This document shows positions 8,415-17,382 of a DNA stretch of 64,000 nt, piece by piece. The notes beneath the pieces were generated by a model that made no database searches, was not told where the DNA came from, and saw only the letters and a program-made list of their open reading frames with translations. Location of the stretch: contig JACKCD010000032.1 of assembly GCA_020634215.1 (NCBI GenBank), positions 1 to 64,000 of the forward strand, in the 5' to 3' direction. The first letter of the stretch is position 1. The number at the start of each line of letters is the position of its first letter. The DNA comes from Ardenticatenaceae bacterium (GTDB taxonomy: Bacteria; Chloroflexota; Anaerolineae; Promineifilales; Promineifilaceae). A program made the position numbers and the translations under genes.

Positions 8415-9248
8415 ATGTACACAACCTTGATTGACAGCCAAACGGTTGCTGCCCACTTACACGACCCCGATTGGGTTATTGTGGATTGCCGTTTTAGTCT
8501 GGCCGACACCGAGCTTGGTCATCGTAACTATCTGGCCGGCCACATCCTCGGCGCGATTTATGCCCACCTCGACCATGATCTCAGCGGCCCACCCGTCACC
8601 GACGCGGGTCGTCACCCGCTGCCCACGCCTGAAGCTCTGGTGCAACTGTTTAGCCGTTTGGGTATCGGCAACCAAACGCAGGTCGTGGCCTATGATGATG
8701 CCAACGGCATGGTGGCCTCGCGGCTGTGGTGGATGCTACGCTATATGGGGCACGAAGCGGTGGCGGTGCTGGAAGGGGGCTTCCCAGCGTGGAAGGCGGC
8801 GGGGCTGCCGGAGCAAGCGGGGGTGGAGGGGGCAAAAACGGCCGTTTTCACCGGAACCCCGCGCCACGATTGGGTGGTTGTCAAAACCGATGTCCCCAAC
8901 ATCCCGCTGCTGGTTGATTCCCGCGCCCCTGATCGCTACCGTGGTGAAATCGAACCCATTGACGCCGTTGCCGGGCATGTCCCTGGTGCGGTTAACTTTT
9001 TCTATCAGCGCAACTGGGGGCAAGGGGGGTATCTTGCTCCGGCGCAGCTTGCGGCGCAATTCCGGGACCTGTTGGGCAGCACGCCGGCCGATGAAGCGGT
9101 GTTCTACTGCGGATCTGGTGTGAGTGCCTGCGCCAATTTGCTGGCTTTGGTTCATGCGGAGGTAGGAAACGGCCGTTTGTACGTCGGTTCTTGGAGTGAA
9201 TGGAGCAGCGACCCAAATACCCCAAAGGCAACAGGAGCGCAACCATGA
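8415..9248 (+). CDS. Thiosulfate/3-mercaptopyruvate sulfurtransferase (tandem rhodanese)
   Basis: Two-domain rhodanese (277 aa) transferring sulfane sulfur from thiosulfate or mercaptopyruvate to a thiol acceptor. The N-terminal domain (about 1-130) carries VIVDCRFSL, YLAGHILGA and the linker EGGFPAWKAAG. The C-terminal domain has LLVDSRAPDRYRGE, GHVPGAVN and the catalytic loop CGSGVSA with its Cys. The CGSGV(S/T)A form is closer to mercaptopyruvate sulfurtransferases than to classical rhodanese (CRKGVT). GAGGAAGGA lies just before the ATG. Its TGA stop overlaps the ATG of the next gene (ATGA), so the two are translationally coupled. Confidence 0.88.
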   Translation: MYTTLIDSQTVAAHLHDPDWVIVDCRFSLADTELGHRNYLAGHILGAIYAHLDHDLSGPPVTDAGRHPLPTPEALVQLFSRLGIGNQTQVVAYDDANGMVASRLWWMLRYMGHEAVAVLEGGFPAWKAAGLPEQAGVEGAKTAVFTGTPRHDWVVVKTDVPNIPLLVDSRAPDRYRGEIEPIDAVAGHVPGAVNFFYQRNWGQGGYLAPAQLAAQFRDLLGSTPADEAVFYCGSGVSACANLLALVHAEVGNGRLYVGSWSEWSSDPNTPKATGAQP

Positions 9249-9577
9249 CAAAGGCAACCAGCCCGATGACAATATTTACCAAAATTGTCTGCTGGTTTGT
9301 TGCCGTCAACGCTTTGGCCGGAGCCATTTTGCTGCTGTTTTGGCCTGCCCACACAGACACCCTCTTTTTCTGGGAAATCAGACCGCCGCTCAATGCCGCT
9401 CTCTTCGGGGCACTCTACTTGGGCGGTGCGGTTGTTGTTGGCTATTTAACTTACAAAGGGCAATGGGAGCCAGCGCGGTTTCTGGTTCCCGTTCTGGTTT
9501 CTACTGTTTTCACTTGGCTACCTTTGGCCTCGCCGGGGCTTTTATGCATTGGCAGCAGATGCAGATACAATAGATGA
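9245..9577 (+). CDS. Small membrane protein coupled to the sulfurtransferase
   Basis: A 110-residue protein with three hydrophobic stretches (about 9-30, 42-66 and 74-92), probably an inner-membrane protein. Its ATG overlaps the preceding stop by four bases. The C-terminus (LASPGLLCIGSRCRYNR) turns suddenly hydrophilic and Cys/Arg-rich, while another frame over the same bases continues in a hydrophobic manner, so a frameshift near 9535 is possible. I do not recognise the family. Confidence 0.5.
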   Translation: MTKATSPMTIFTKIVCWFVAVNALAGAILLLFWPAHTDTLFFWEIRPPLNAALFGALYLGGAVVVGYLTYKGQWEPARFLVPVLVSTVFTWLPLASPGLLCIGSRCRYNR

Positions 9578-9660
9578 TTAGCTGTTTGCTCAAGGGTACA
9601 TGGGTTGCTTCTGGCAACAGCAGAAATTTGCAGGAAAGAAAAGGAAGTTTGTACAAAAAC

Positions 9661-10791
9661 GTGAATAAAAGAATGTGGAATTTATGGGGGCTGCCAAGCT
9701 ATTTTGTGGGATTGGTTGTCGTGGGGCTGTTAGCCATTGGTTGTAGCAGCGAACCACAAACAGTAGAAGTAACCCGTATTGTCAATCAGGATGTGCCAAT
9801 AACAGTGGAAGTGGCGCAAGTTGTAACGGTTGAAGTGCCTGTCGAGGTGACAGTGGCAATGCCCGTTGAGGTGACGCGGCTGGTAGAGGTAATGGTGACG
9901 CCAACTGAGGTGCCAACTGAAGCGGCGGCTGAACCGACAGCTACGTCGGAACCAACGGCCGTTTCTGCTGGCAACACCTACACCGTTGAATCAGGCGATA
10001 CGCTGGCCTCAATCGCTTTTCGCACCGGTGTGGCAGCCAGCGAGATTTTGGCGGCTAATGGGCTGAATGACCAAAACTTTTTGCGTGCCGGACAAGAGCT
10101 AATTATTCCTGGCTGGGACGGCACGCTGGCTGCTGCACCCACTAGCGTTGCCACCGCACCAGAAGCCCCAACGGCCGTTCCTGGCGCACCGCCGGCCGCC
10201 GCTGTCGGGCAAAACCTGCTGCCCAACCCTTCCTTTGAAGAAGATTGGTACTTCTTTAACGGCATCAATGAACTGCAATTACCCATTCATTGGTCAGCCT
10301 TTACCGACGAAGGTCCTAATCCGTTTACCGATGATCCCAATGACTTGTTCTTGCGTCCGGAAATTCGAGTCATTACAACCGCCGATCTGCCCGAGGCCGA
10401 ACGCGCTCAGTTTGTTTTCAACGGCAACAAGACCATTAAGGCGTTTAAGGGGCATGGGCCAACTAGCTTTGGCATCTTTACCGATATTGCTTTACCGGCC
10501 GGCAGCTATCGCTTTACCGTGCGCTACTTCCCCGACACTGTGCTGGATTACAACGGCAACCAAAAGGTGTGGAACACTGACCCACAGGCGGCTGAGGTAC
10601 GCATTATTTACAACAACGGCGGCACAAATTGGTCTGGTACCAATGTTGCCACGCGCAATACGATGACCTATGAGTTTAAGCTGACTGCTCCGGCCACGGT
10701 GCGGCTAGGGGCAGCGTTCCGCAACCGCTACATCAATAACAATAACAGTTGGTTTATTGATGATTGGTCGCTGGTGAAGCTAGAAGGTTAA
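9661..10791 (+). CDS. Lipoprotein with LysM domain and C-terminal jelly-roll-like module
   Basis: Exported lipoprotein (376 aa): signal segment YFVGLVVVGLLAIGC with the lipobox Cys, a stalk of V-E-V-T/V-P-V-E repeats, then a Thr/Pro/Ala-rich linker. A LysM motif follows (YTVESGDTLASIAFRTGV to LRAGQELIIPGW), expected to bind peptidoglycan or chitin-like GlcNAc polymers. The C-terminal half starts with NLLPNPSFEEDW and ends in SWFIDDWSLVKLEG, the edges typical of carbohydrate-binding jelly-roll modules. The start is uncertain: GTG at 9661 gives a normal signal peptide, while an ATG at 9574 overlapping the previous stop would put 56 residues before the Cys. It is convergent with the next gene. 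Confidence 0.75.
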   Translation: MNKRMWNLWGLPSYFVGLVVVGLLAIGCSSEPQTVEVTRIVNQDVPITVEVAQVVTVEVPVEVTVAMPVEVTRLVEVMVTPTEVPTEAAAEPTATSEPTAVSAGNTYTVESGDTLASIAFRTGVAASEILAANGLNDQNFLRAGQELIIPGWDGTLAAAPTSVATAPEAPTAVPGAPPAAAVGQNLLPNPSFEEDWYFFNGINELQLPIHWSAFTDEGPNPFTDDPNDLFLRPEIRVITTADLPEAERAQFVFNGNKTIKAFKGHGPTSFGIFTDIALPAGSYRFTVRYFPDTVLDYNGNQKVWNTDPQAAEVRIIYNNGGTNWSGTNVATRNTMTYEFKLTAPATVRLGAAFRNRYINNNNSWFIDDWSLVKLEG

Positions 10792-10795
10792 GTGA

Positions 10796-10862
10796 GAGAT
10801 TGGAGATTGGAGATTGGAGATTGTTGAGGGTTTGCAATCGCTAATCTCCAATCTCCAATAGG
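10796..10862. repeat. Word-repeat inverted repeat, GATTGGA family
   Basis: Four GATTGGA words (10799-10820) face AATCTCCAATCTCCAAT (10843-10859), separated by a short loop. It sits between two convergent genes. The minus-strand gene ends inside it at 10841, taking its last residues and stop codon from the element. Confidence 0.8.
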
Positions 10863-11764
10863 CTGTCTGCCTCTAACAGGGTTTGGGCGGCTAGGGGAGG
10901 GAGGGTGGGGAAAACGGCCGTTTTTGCCACCACTCCCTCCTCAGACAAGATTTCCTCACCCTGTTCATTGATGACCCATTGCCGCTGTTCGACCGCTTCC
11001 CCTGTAGTTGTGTCGAATATTGCCTGCTGTTTTGCGCCAATCAGCGTTATCCCCGTGCTATTGGTTTCGGCAGAAAGGGGTGGGTCGTAGCGGGTGGTGA
11101 TTTCGATGGTAAAACGGCCGTTTTCCTCCCAAGCCGTCACCGCCCCCGCCTCATCTTGCACCCAGCCTAAGATTGTCAGCATATCGCGTGCAGCCGTCCT
11201 GTATGAGAGCGGAGCTGAAAGTGTTAAAATGCGTTCATCAACCCCTTGCAGCGGCAGCACCCGCACACTTTTGTTCTCCACAACGGCACTTCGCTCCCAA
11301 AGTCCCCCATCGGTGTCATAAACATGGGTAATTTGGCGGTGGATGGTTCGGTCTGACCCAATTTCCTGCCAATATTCTGATACCCAGGTGTCATCCAGGT
11401 TGCGGTAGCCCACAATCGTGGCGTTGCTGTTGGGAAAAACGTGAAAATATACCGTCTCTTGGCGATAGAGCCAGCCGGATTGGGTGAGGTGGGTGGCTTC
11501 AAACTGGGCGGCGAGTGTTTCTAGTCGGGACTGGATGGCAGTGAGGTCGGTGGTGGTGGCGGGCAAAACGGCCGTTTCCGTTGCCATCAAATCAATGGCT
11601 ATCGCCGTTGGGGTGGGTGGGGCGGGTAACGGAGTGGGGGAGAGGGGAATGGGGGTAGCGGTGGAAAAAACGGCCGTTGGCGCAAGCACCTCATCCGGCA
11701 GCGGCACATTGCGGCACGCAGCCAGCAGCAACAATAAACAACTTACACGGGCGACTTTTAGCAT
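10841..11764 (-). CDS. Lipoprotein of unknown function
   Basis: A 307-residue exported lipoprotein with signal VARVSCLLLLLAAC (lipobox Cys), a Thr/Pro/Ala-rich linker to about residue 70 and a folded region thereafter that includes WLYRQETVYFHVFPN and repeated antiparallel-strand patterns. GGAGATAACAG before the ATG is a convincing ribosome site. The protein holds several palindrome-derived strings (LAPTAVF, ETAVLP, ENGRFTIE, KTAVFPT). The last residues and stop come from the inverted repeat shared with the convergent LysM gene. I do not recognise a domain family. Confidence 0.65.
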   Translation of the reverse strand: MLKVARVSCLLLLLAACRNVPLPDEVLAPTAVFSTATPIPLSPTPLPAPPTPTAIAIDLMATETAVLPATTTDLTAIQSRLETLAAQFEATHLTQSGWLYRQETVYFHVFPNSNATIVGYRNLDDTWVSEYWQEIGSDRTIHRQITHVYDTDGGLWERSAVVENKSVRVLPLQGVDERILTLSAPLSYRTAARDMLTILGWVQDEAGAVTAWEENGRFTIEITTRYDPPLSAETNSTGITLIGAKQQAIFDTTTGEAVEQRQWVINEQGEEILSEEGVVAKTAVFPTLPPLAAQTLLEADSLLEIGD

Positions 11765-11980
11765 CTGTTATCTCCATTTGAGAACATAAAATCAACGCCA
11801 GCGCATTGTAGTGTAGTCAGTGCGTGCTGGACAGATGCCGTATAGCTATCGTAGTCTGTTTTTCAGCAAATATTTATCCGCGTTCTATAGAAAAACGGGG
11901 GGAAAACGGCCGTTTTCCATCATTCATGTCGTCGTCAGTCGTCCGTCGTCGGTGGTCAGAAACGGCCGTTTGTCCGCGTC

Positions 11981-13042
11981 CTATTTGTCTTCCACCAAAT
12001 CCGCCGCCGTTTCCGGGGCAATATCCACATTATCGAGCCATTCACTAACCACATGCACCCCCAGCACCGGGGCATAGATGTTGCGCGTGGTCGAAACATC
12101 GGAGTGGCCGAGGTATTCCTGCACCACTTCCAGCGGCATTCCTTCGCGCAAAAGCTGCGTGGCGCGGTAGTGGCGAAAGTCGTGGGCCGAGATGCTGCGG
12201 TGCAGGTGTAATGCTTTGACCGCCTTTTTAACAACGTTGTGGACGGAGGTAATGGAAAGGCGGGCGCTGCGTGAATTTTGGCTGTGGGAGACAAAGAGGG
12301 CGGGGTTGGCATCTCGTCGCTCGGTTAAATAGGCGCGAATCGCGTCACGGGCATAGTCACGAATATGGATGGTGCGCGGTTTGGAGCCTTTGCCGGTGAT
12401 GGTGGCGTAGTGGGCGTTGCCGTGATCCATGTTGGCGCGGTTGAGGGCGACCACTTCGGAAATGCGGGCGGCGGTGGAGTACAGCACGGCGACGACGGCG
12501 CGGTCACGGAGTAAGGAGAGCCGCCGGTTGTAGCGGTCGTTTTCGGGGGGTAGGGGGAGTTCGTTGTAGTAGGTGACGATGCGGGGAATTTGTTGGCGCA
12601 CTAAATCTAGGTCAATGACCGTTTCTGCCTGGTTGCGCTCCACTTGCCGCCGCGCCATTTGCCGCTGGAGCTTGCCCAGCTGAACAGCAGAGGGAAGCTG
12701 GTCAATGCCGTCGAGGAAGTTGAGGTAGCCGGTAACGGCGGCCATGTAGGTGGTGACGGTGGAGCGGGAGCGGTTGGCGAAGAGCCAGTTGCGGTAGGTG
12801 AGAATAACGGCCGTTGTTAACCTCTCCGGCGACAGCGGCCATTCTTCTTCCTTGTCATATCCTACATGGCCGAAGTGCTGCAGCCAGTCAGCAAACAGGC
12901 GCAGGCCGCTGCGATAGGTGTTTTCAGTTTTGGCACTGCGAACGCCAGCTTCAATGAGAAAGCTGGCTTCGTTGAGCCAGGCTGGGGCTTCGGGTAACGG
13001 CCGTTCTGAAATCGGCAGCACTCGTTCGCGTGGGTTTCGCAT
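11981..13042 (-). CDS. Tyrosine recombinase (XerC/D or phage-integrase type)
   Basis: Site-specific recombinase (353 aa). The N-terminal SAM-like DNA-binding domain (about 20-115: YRSGLRLFADWL, TVTTYMAAVTGYLNFL) is followed by a catalytic domain with the full active-site set R193 (STAARISEV), K218 (GKGSKPR), H287 and R290 (SAHDFRHYRAT), H313 (LGHSDVSTT) and nucleophile Y323 (NIYAP). It is longer than XerC/XerD (about 300 aa), and no integrated element is evident beside it, so it may be a stand-alone or orphan integrase. A 30-base perfect palindrome lies 12 bases upstream of its ATG. No clear Shine-Dalgarno is seen. Confidence 0.85.
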   Translation of the reverse strand: MRNPRERVLPISERPLPEAPAWLNEASFLIEAGVRSAKTENTYRSGLRLFADWLQHFGHVGYDKEEEWPLSPERLTTAVILTYRNWLFANRSRSTVTTYMAAVTGYLNFLDGIDQLPSAVQLGKLQRQMARRQVERNQAETVIDLDLVRQQIPRIVTYYNELPLPPENDRYNRRLSLLRDRAVVAVLYSTAARISEVVALNRANMDHGNAHYATITGKGSKPRTIHIRDYARDAIRAYLTERRDANPALFVSHSQNSRSARLSITSVHNVVKKAVKALHLHRSISAHDFRHYRATQLLREGMPLEVVQEYLGHSDVSTTRNIYAPVLGVHVVSEWLDNVDIAPETAADLVEDK

Positions 13043-13054
13043 GGAGGTAGTGGG

Positions 13055-13084
13055 GTAGGGAACGAGGCATGCCTCGTTCCCTAC
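13055..13084. repeat. 30-base perfect palindrome upstream of the recombinase
   Basis: The sequence from 13055 to 13084 equals its own reverse complement, with arms GTAGGGAACGAGGCA and its complement and no loop. It is immediately 5' of the recombinase gene. It could be a regulatory hairpin, an operator or a recombination-associated site; only the symmetry is seen. Confidence 0.7.
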
Positions 13085-13146
13085 TGTATACTTAAATTAA
13101 GGTATATTAGTCGTATTCTATACCGATGCACCGCCTACGTCAAGAA

Positions 13147-14073
13147 TCAAGCCACTTCCAACTGCGGCACGGGCGATAGCCAGTGCAAATATTTCTCGTT
13201 GCGGCCGTAGACAACATCAAAATAAAGGTCGCGGATTTGCTCTGTCACCGGCCCAAGCTTGCCATCACCAACGGTGCGATGGTCAATGGAGCCAATCGGC
13301 GAAACCTGCGCCCCGGTGCCACAGAAAAACGCCTCTTCAGCAATGTAAAGCTCGGTGCGGTCAATCTCGCGCTCCTGCACCTCAAGATCAAGTTCAGCTT
13401 GTGCCAAATGCAAGATAGAGCGGCGGGTAATCCCTTCCAACAGATTGCTAGTAATCGGCGGCGTGATTAGCACGCCATCTCGCACCATCATAAAGTTGGC
13501 AGCACTCCCTTCCGACACATGCCCATCCTGATTGAGGACAACGGCCTCGTCATAGCCGCTTAATACGGCATCACTTTTAATCAGAGCGCTGTTGACATAA
13601 GCACCGCTAATCTTGCCCCGCGCCGGGATGGCGGTGTCATCTACTCGCCGCCAAGAACTGACGCACACGTTGAGCATTTTTTCACCCAGATAGGAGCTAA
13701 CAGGCTGGCTAAAAATCGCCACCTTGTCGTTGCCATCGTGCAGCCAAACGCGGTAGATACCGTCGTCCTTGTAGGCCAAGGGACGAATATAGACGTTCTC
13801 GCGCCAACCTTCCCGCGCCAACAGTTCCAGCGTGATGTCGCGCAGTTCTTCGGGAGTGTAGTCAAAGTTGCACATCAGCAGCTTGGCGCTGTTGAGAAAG
13901 CGTTTGTAATGCTCAACCAGGCGAAATGTGTACAGGGTCTCTTTTTCCTCGTTCCAATAGCCACGCAAACCGCCAAAACAACCAGTGCCATAGTGCAAGG
14001 TGTTGCAGGCAATGCTGACGTTGGCTTCGGCCATGGGGACAATCGAACCGTTAAAATAAGCGTATTGGGTCAT
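13147..14073 (-). CDS. ilvE: Branched-chain amino acid aminotransferase
   Basis: Fold-type IV PLP aminotransferase (308 aa) interconverting Leu, Ile and Val with their 2-oxo acids using 2-oxoglutarate/glutamate. Recognisable parts are YFNGSIVPMAEANVSI at the N-terminus, HYGTGCFGGLRGYW, the Schiff-base Lys in ARGKISGAYVNSALIKSDA, GYDEAVVLNQDGHVSEGSAANFM and EEAFFCGTGAQVSPIG. The ATG at 14073 has GGAGG ahead; longer frames to 14160 read through an inverted repeat and are unlikely. It is divergent from the phenylacetate operon. Confidence 0.92.
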   Translation of the reverse strand: MTQYAYFNGSIVPMAEANVSIACNTLHYGTGCFGGLRGYWNEEKETLYTFRLVEHYKRFLNSAKLLMCNFDYTPEELRDITLELLAREGWRENVYIRPLAYKDDGIYRVWLHDGNDKVAIFSQPVSSYLGEKMLNVCVSSWRRVDDTAIPARGKISGAYVNSALIKSDAVLSGYDEAVVLNQDGHVSEGSAANFMMVRDGVLITPPITSNLLEGITRRSILHLAQAELDLEVQEREIDRTELYIAEEAFFCGTGAQVSPIGSIDHRTVGDGKLGPVTEQIRDLYFDVVYGRNEKYLHWLSPVPQLEVA

Positions 14074-14097
14074 GTGACAGAACCTCCAAAATTGTGT

Positions 14098-14165
14098 GGG
14101 AGATTGGAGATTGGAGATTAGAGATTGGCGATTTACCATGCGCCAATCTCTAATCTCCAATCTCG
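14098..14165. repeat. Word-repeat inverted repeat, GATTGGA family
   Basis: GGGAGATTGGAGATTGGAGA (14098-14117) and following words face CCAATCTCTAATCTCCAATC (14143-14162), with a short loop near 14133. It lies in the leader between ilvE and paaK. Confidence 0.8.
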
Positions 14166-14353
14166 CAAATGGGTAACTCTATGCCTACAAACAGGCATGG
14201 TGTATCAAATGTAGTCTACCTGATTCAGCGCGGCTGTGCATTAGACAATTATCGAATGGTTAGGAGGACAATGTGATTTAGACGAAAACGGCCGTTTCTT
14301 CTATAATCCCAGCAGAAACACAAGCAACCCACCAAGTACGAGGAGAGACGCAC

Positions 14354-15697
14354 ATGATTTGGAATGAAGCAATGGAAACCATGCCCCGCCCCGACATTGA
14401 AGCCCTGCAAAGCCAGCGGCTGCGCGAGCTAGTGGCATATTTGCATGAGCGTGTGCCGTTCTACACGAAATCTATGGATGCGGCCGGCGTAGTTCCGGCC
14501 GATGTGCGCGGTTTGGAAGATTTGCCCCGCCTCCCCTTCACCAAAAAGTCTGACCTGCGCGACAACTATCCCTTTGGCCTGTTTGCCGTCCCTCTTAGCG
14601 AAGTTAGCCGTACCCATGCCTCCTCAGGCACAACCGGTAAGCCAACGGTGGTGGGCTATACGCAAAATGACATTGACATTTGGGCCGAAGTGGTGGCACG
14701 CTGCTTTGCCCTCAGCGGGGCGCAGCCCGGGGAAATGTTCCAAAATGCGTATGGATATGGGTTGTTCACGGGTGGGTTGGGGATGCACTATGGGGCAGAG
14801 AAGCTAGGTCTGACCGTTATTCCGGTGTCGGGTGGCAACACGGCGCGGCAAATTATGCTGCTGCAAGATTTTGGCCCGCAAATCATGGCCTGCACGCCGT
14901 CCTATGCCCTGACGCTGGCGGACGCGCTGCTGGAGCAAGGGATTGACCCCGACGATTTGGCGGTGCGGGTTTTCATTTTGGGAGCAGAACCGTGGACCGA
15001 GGCGATGCGGCAGGAGTTGGAGGCCAAGCTAAAGGTTCATGCGGTTAACATTTACGGGCTGAGCGAAATTATTGGCCCTGGGGTGTCGAATGAGTGCGTG
15101 GAGGCGAAGGACGGGGCGCATGTGTTTGAGGATCATTTTTTGGTGGAGGTGTTGGATCCGGTGACGGGAACGGCCGTTCCTGATGGCGAAATTGGTGAAC
15201 TCGTTTTTACCACGCTGACCAAAAAAGCGATGCCGCTGCTGCGCTACCGCACCGGCGATTTGGCTTCGCTCAACCGAGAAAAGTGTATTTGTGGCCGTAC
15301 CCACGCCCGCATGAGCCGGATTGTGGGGCGCACTGACGATATGCTCATCATTCGCGGCGTGAACGTCTTCCCCTCGCAAATTGAGGCGGCACTGCTGGGG
15401 CAGCCCCATGTTTCCCCCCACTACCGCATTAACGTAACGCGAGCCGACCATCTGGACCAAATTGAGGTGCAGGTGGAGGTGACGGAGCGGTTTTTCCGTG
15501 AGGTGGGGGCGGATGTGTTTGCGGGTCATGCGGAAACGGCCGTTTCTGAAACAAACGAACTCAAACAAACCATCCACCACACCCTGCGCGAAGCACTGGG
15601 GCTGAATGTCCAAGTCTCACTCCTTGCCCCCGGCGAAGCCCCCCGCAGCGAAGGCGGCAAACTCAAGCGGGTATTTGATAATCGTGTGCTAAAATAA
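14354..15697 (+). CDS. paaK: Phenylacetate-CoA ligase
   Basis: Adenylate-forming enzyme (447 aa) that activates phenylacetate to phenylacetyl-CoA, the first step of the aerobic CoA-dependent route. It has the P-loop-like SSGTTGKPTVVGYT, NAYGYGLFTGGLGMHYGAE, the acyl-adenylate motif YGLSEIIGPGVSNEC, YRTGDLASLN and the C-terminal GRTDDMLIIRGVNVFPSQIE region. Length is normal. GAGGAGAG precedes the ATG. It heads the paa cluster, and the following genes run in the same direction. Confidence 0.95.
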   Translation: MIWNEAMETMPRPDIEALQSQRLRELVAYLHERVPFYTKSMDAAGVVPADVRGLEDLPRLPFTKKSDLRDNYPFGLFAVPLSEVSRTHASSGTTGKPTVVGYTQNDIDIWAEVVARCFALSGAQPGEMFQNAYGYGLFTGGLGMHYGAEKLGLTVIPVSGGNTARQIMLLQDFGPQIMACTPSYALTLADALLEQGIDPDDLAVRVFILGAEPWTEAMRQELEAKLKVHAVNIYGLSEIIGPGVSNECVEAKDGAHVFEDHFLVEVLDPVTGTAVPDGEIGELVFTTLTKKAMPLLRYRTGDLASLNREKCICGRTHARMSRIVGRTDDMLIIRGVNVFPSQIEAALLGQPHVSPHYRINVTRADHLDQIEVQVEVTERFFREVGADVFAGHAETAVSETNELKQTIHHTLREALGLNVQVSLLAPGEAPRSEGGKLKRVFDNRVLK

Positions 15698-15777
15698 ACA
15701 GGACATTGCTCAAAACAATATAACGCTTGTTGAATCGGAAGCAGATTTAGCGCAATGTCTGGATGGGATCTTTAGTT

Positions 15778-15831
15778 GCACAGAGTGACACAGAGAAGGC
15801 ACAAAGTTTCACAGAGGAAGAGTGGAGAAAG
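15778..15831. repeat. Half-element of the CACAGAG word repeat
   Basis: CACAGAGTGACACAGAGAAG (15779-15798) and CACAGAGGAAGAG match the left arm of the elements at 37047 and 59098; the complementary right arm is missing. It lies in the leader just before the paaA ribosome site. Confidence 0.6.
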
Positions 15832-15840
15832 GAGCTGGAA

Positions 15841-16779
15841 ATGCTTACTCACGAGGAACAGTTGGCCGAGTTTGAGGCACGGATTGCGCGGGGGGAGAAG
15901 ATTGAGCCGGGCGACTGGATGCCGGCCGAATATCGGCGGCAGCTCATTCGCATGATTTCGCAGCACGCCCACAGCGAAGTGGTGGGGATGCTGCCCGAAG
16001 GCGCGTGGATTACCCGCGCCCCCAATTTGCGGCGCAAAATGGTGCTGATCTCCAAAGTGCAGGATGAAGGGGGGCATGGGCAATATTTGTACCATGCGGC
16101 CGAATCGCTGGGGATTAGCCGTGAGGAGATGTTGGATGCGCTGCTGGAAGGTCGCGCCAAATATTCCTCCATCTTCAACTATCCCACCCTCAACTGGGCC
16201 GACATTGGCGTGATTGGCTGGCTGGTAGACGGGGCGGCAATTAAAAACCAAACGATGCTGGCGCAAGCATCCTATGGCCCCTACTCGCGGGCAATGGTGC
16301 GGATTTGCGCCGAGGAGACGTTCCACCACAAGCAGGGCAAGGAGATGGTGATTCAATATGCCCAGGGAACACCGTTTCAGCGGCAAATGGTGCAAGATTC
16401 GATTAACCGCTGGTGGTGGCCGACGCTGATGATGTTTGGCCCTCATGATTCTGATTCACCCAATTCGGAAACGCTCATCAAGTGGGGGATCAAAACAAAG
16501 ACAAATGATGAGCTGCGGCAGGAGTTTATCAATGAGATGGTGGCAGATTTAACGGCCGTTAATCTCACCCTCCCCGACCCCGACCTCCATTTTGACGAAG
16601 CCAGCGGCAATTGGACGACCGGCCCCATTGATTGGGATGAATTTTGGCGAGTTGTGAAAGGCAACGGGCCGTGCAACAAGGAGCGGCTGGCGGCGCGGCA
16701 AGAGGCACACGAAAACGGCCGTTGGGTGCGCGAAGCAATGGCGGCATTTGCGGCCCGTTCGCCGCAGGTGATAGCATGA
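15841..16779 (+). CDS. paaA: Phenylacetyl-CoA 1,2-epoxidase catalytic subunit
   Basis: Di-iron oxygenase alpha subunit (312 aa) of the PaaABC(D)E complex, which epoxidises the ring of phenylacetyl-CoA. The ferritin-like metal-ligand strings are visible: [17 protein letters not shown] and [36 protein letters not shown] and [18 protein letters not shown] are also typical. The ATG at 15841 is preceded by AAAGGAGCTGGAA, a strong ribosome site; a frame from 15763 would begin inside a CACAGAG repeat element and is rejected. The stop overlaps paaB by ATGA. Confidence 0.95.
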   Translation: MLTHEEQLAEFEARIARGEKIEPGDWMPAEYRRQLIRMISQHAHSEVVGMLPEGAWITRAPNLRRKMVLISKVQDEGGHGQYLYHAAESLGISREEMLDALLEGRAKYSSIFNYPTLNWADIGVIGWLVDGAAIKNQTMLAQASYGPYSRAMVRICAEETFHHKQGKEMVIQYAQGTPFQRQMVQDSINRWWWPTLMMFGPHDSDSPNSETLIKWGIKTKTNDELRQEFINEMVADLTAVNLTLPDPDLHFDEASGNWTTGPIDWDEFWRVVKGNGPCNKERLAARQEAHENGRWVREAMAAFAARSPQVIA

Positions 16780-17321
16780 GTCCCCACGACACGCAATGGC
16801 CGCTGTATGAAGTTTTTGTGCAGGAGAAGGCAGAACGGCCGTTTCAAAGCGTGGGAGCGGTTCATGCGGCCGATGCCGAAATGGCAATTTTGAATGCGCG
16901 GACGGTGTTTGTGCGGCGGCCGGCGTGCCATGCCCTGTGGGTTGCCCCGCGCCGCGACATCCTCATGCGGACAGCCGAGGAATTGGCCGATGATGCCGAA
17001 AACGAAGGGGGCGCAGGTGAACCGCAACGTTACCAAATTTTTCAGAAAACGTCGCAGCGGCGGGCGATGGTCTATGTGGGGCATGTGGGGGAAGTAACGG
17101 CCGTTTCCCCCCACCACGCCCTGCAACAAGCCATCCACACCTTTGGCAGCAATGAAGAGGCATTTGTCTGGTGGGTTGTTCCCAACAGCGCCATCACCAG
17201 CACCGACGACGACGACATCGCTTCTCTCTTCGACCCCGCCCTCGATAAAAACTACCGCCACCCGTCCGCCTACCGCACCTTCACCGCCATTCGTAAAGCG
17301 AGGCAAAGCGGTAATCGGTAA
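16776..17321 (+). CDS. paaB: PaaB-like epoxidase subunit, tandem duplicated
   Basis: PaaB is a small non-catalytic subunit (about 95 residues) that bridges PaaA/PaaC heterodimers. Here the protein is 181 aa and contains two PaaB-like modules: first [20 protein letters not shown] with [16 protein letters not shown] and ALWVAP (about 6-62), then [20 protein letters not shown] with [24 protein letters not shown] and [16 protein letters not shown] (about 84-175). Start codon overlaps the paaA stop (ATGA). The last residues and TAA stop come from a GGTAATC word repeat. The duplication could let a single chain bridge two catalytic units. Confidence 0.85.
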   Translation: MSPHDTQWPLYEVFVQEKAERPFQSVGAVHAADAEMAILNARTVFVRRPACHALWVAPRRDILMRTAEELADDAENEGGAGEPQRYQIFQKTSQRRAMVYVGHVGEVTAVSPHHALQQAIHTFGSNEEAFVWWVVPNSAITSTDDDDIASLFDPALDKNYRHPSAYRTFTAIRKARQSGNR

Positions 17322-17375
17322 TCGGTAATCAGTTTAAGCCACTGGTTACTGATTACTGGATACCGATTACTGGCA
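17312..17375. repeat. Word-repeat inverted repeat, GGTAATC family
   Basis: GGTAATCGGTAATCGGTAAT (17310-17329) faces TACTGATTACTGGATACC and GATTACTGG on the right (17346-17373). It supplies the paaB stop codon and ends just before paaC. Confidence 0.75.
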
Positions 17376-17382
17376 AAAACAA

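Noticed and set aside
13147..14160. A longer ilvE starting at 14160
   Set aside because: The extra 29 residues come from a word-repeat hairpin, and the ATG at 14073 has a good Shine-Dalgarno and the conserved N-terminus.
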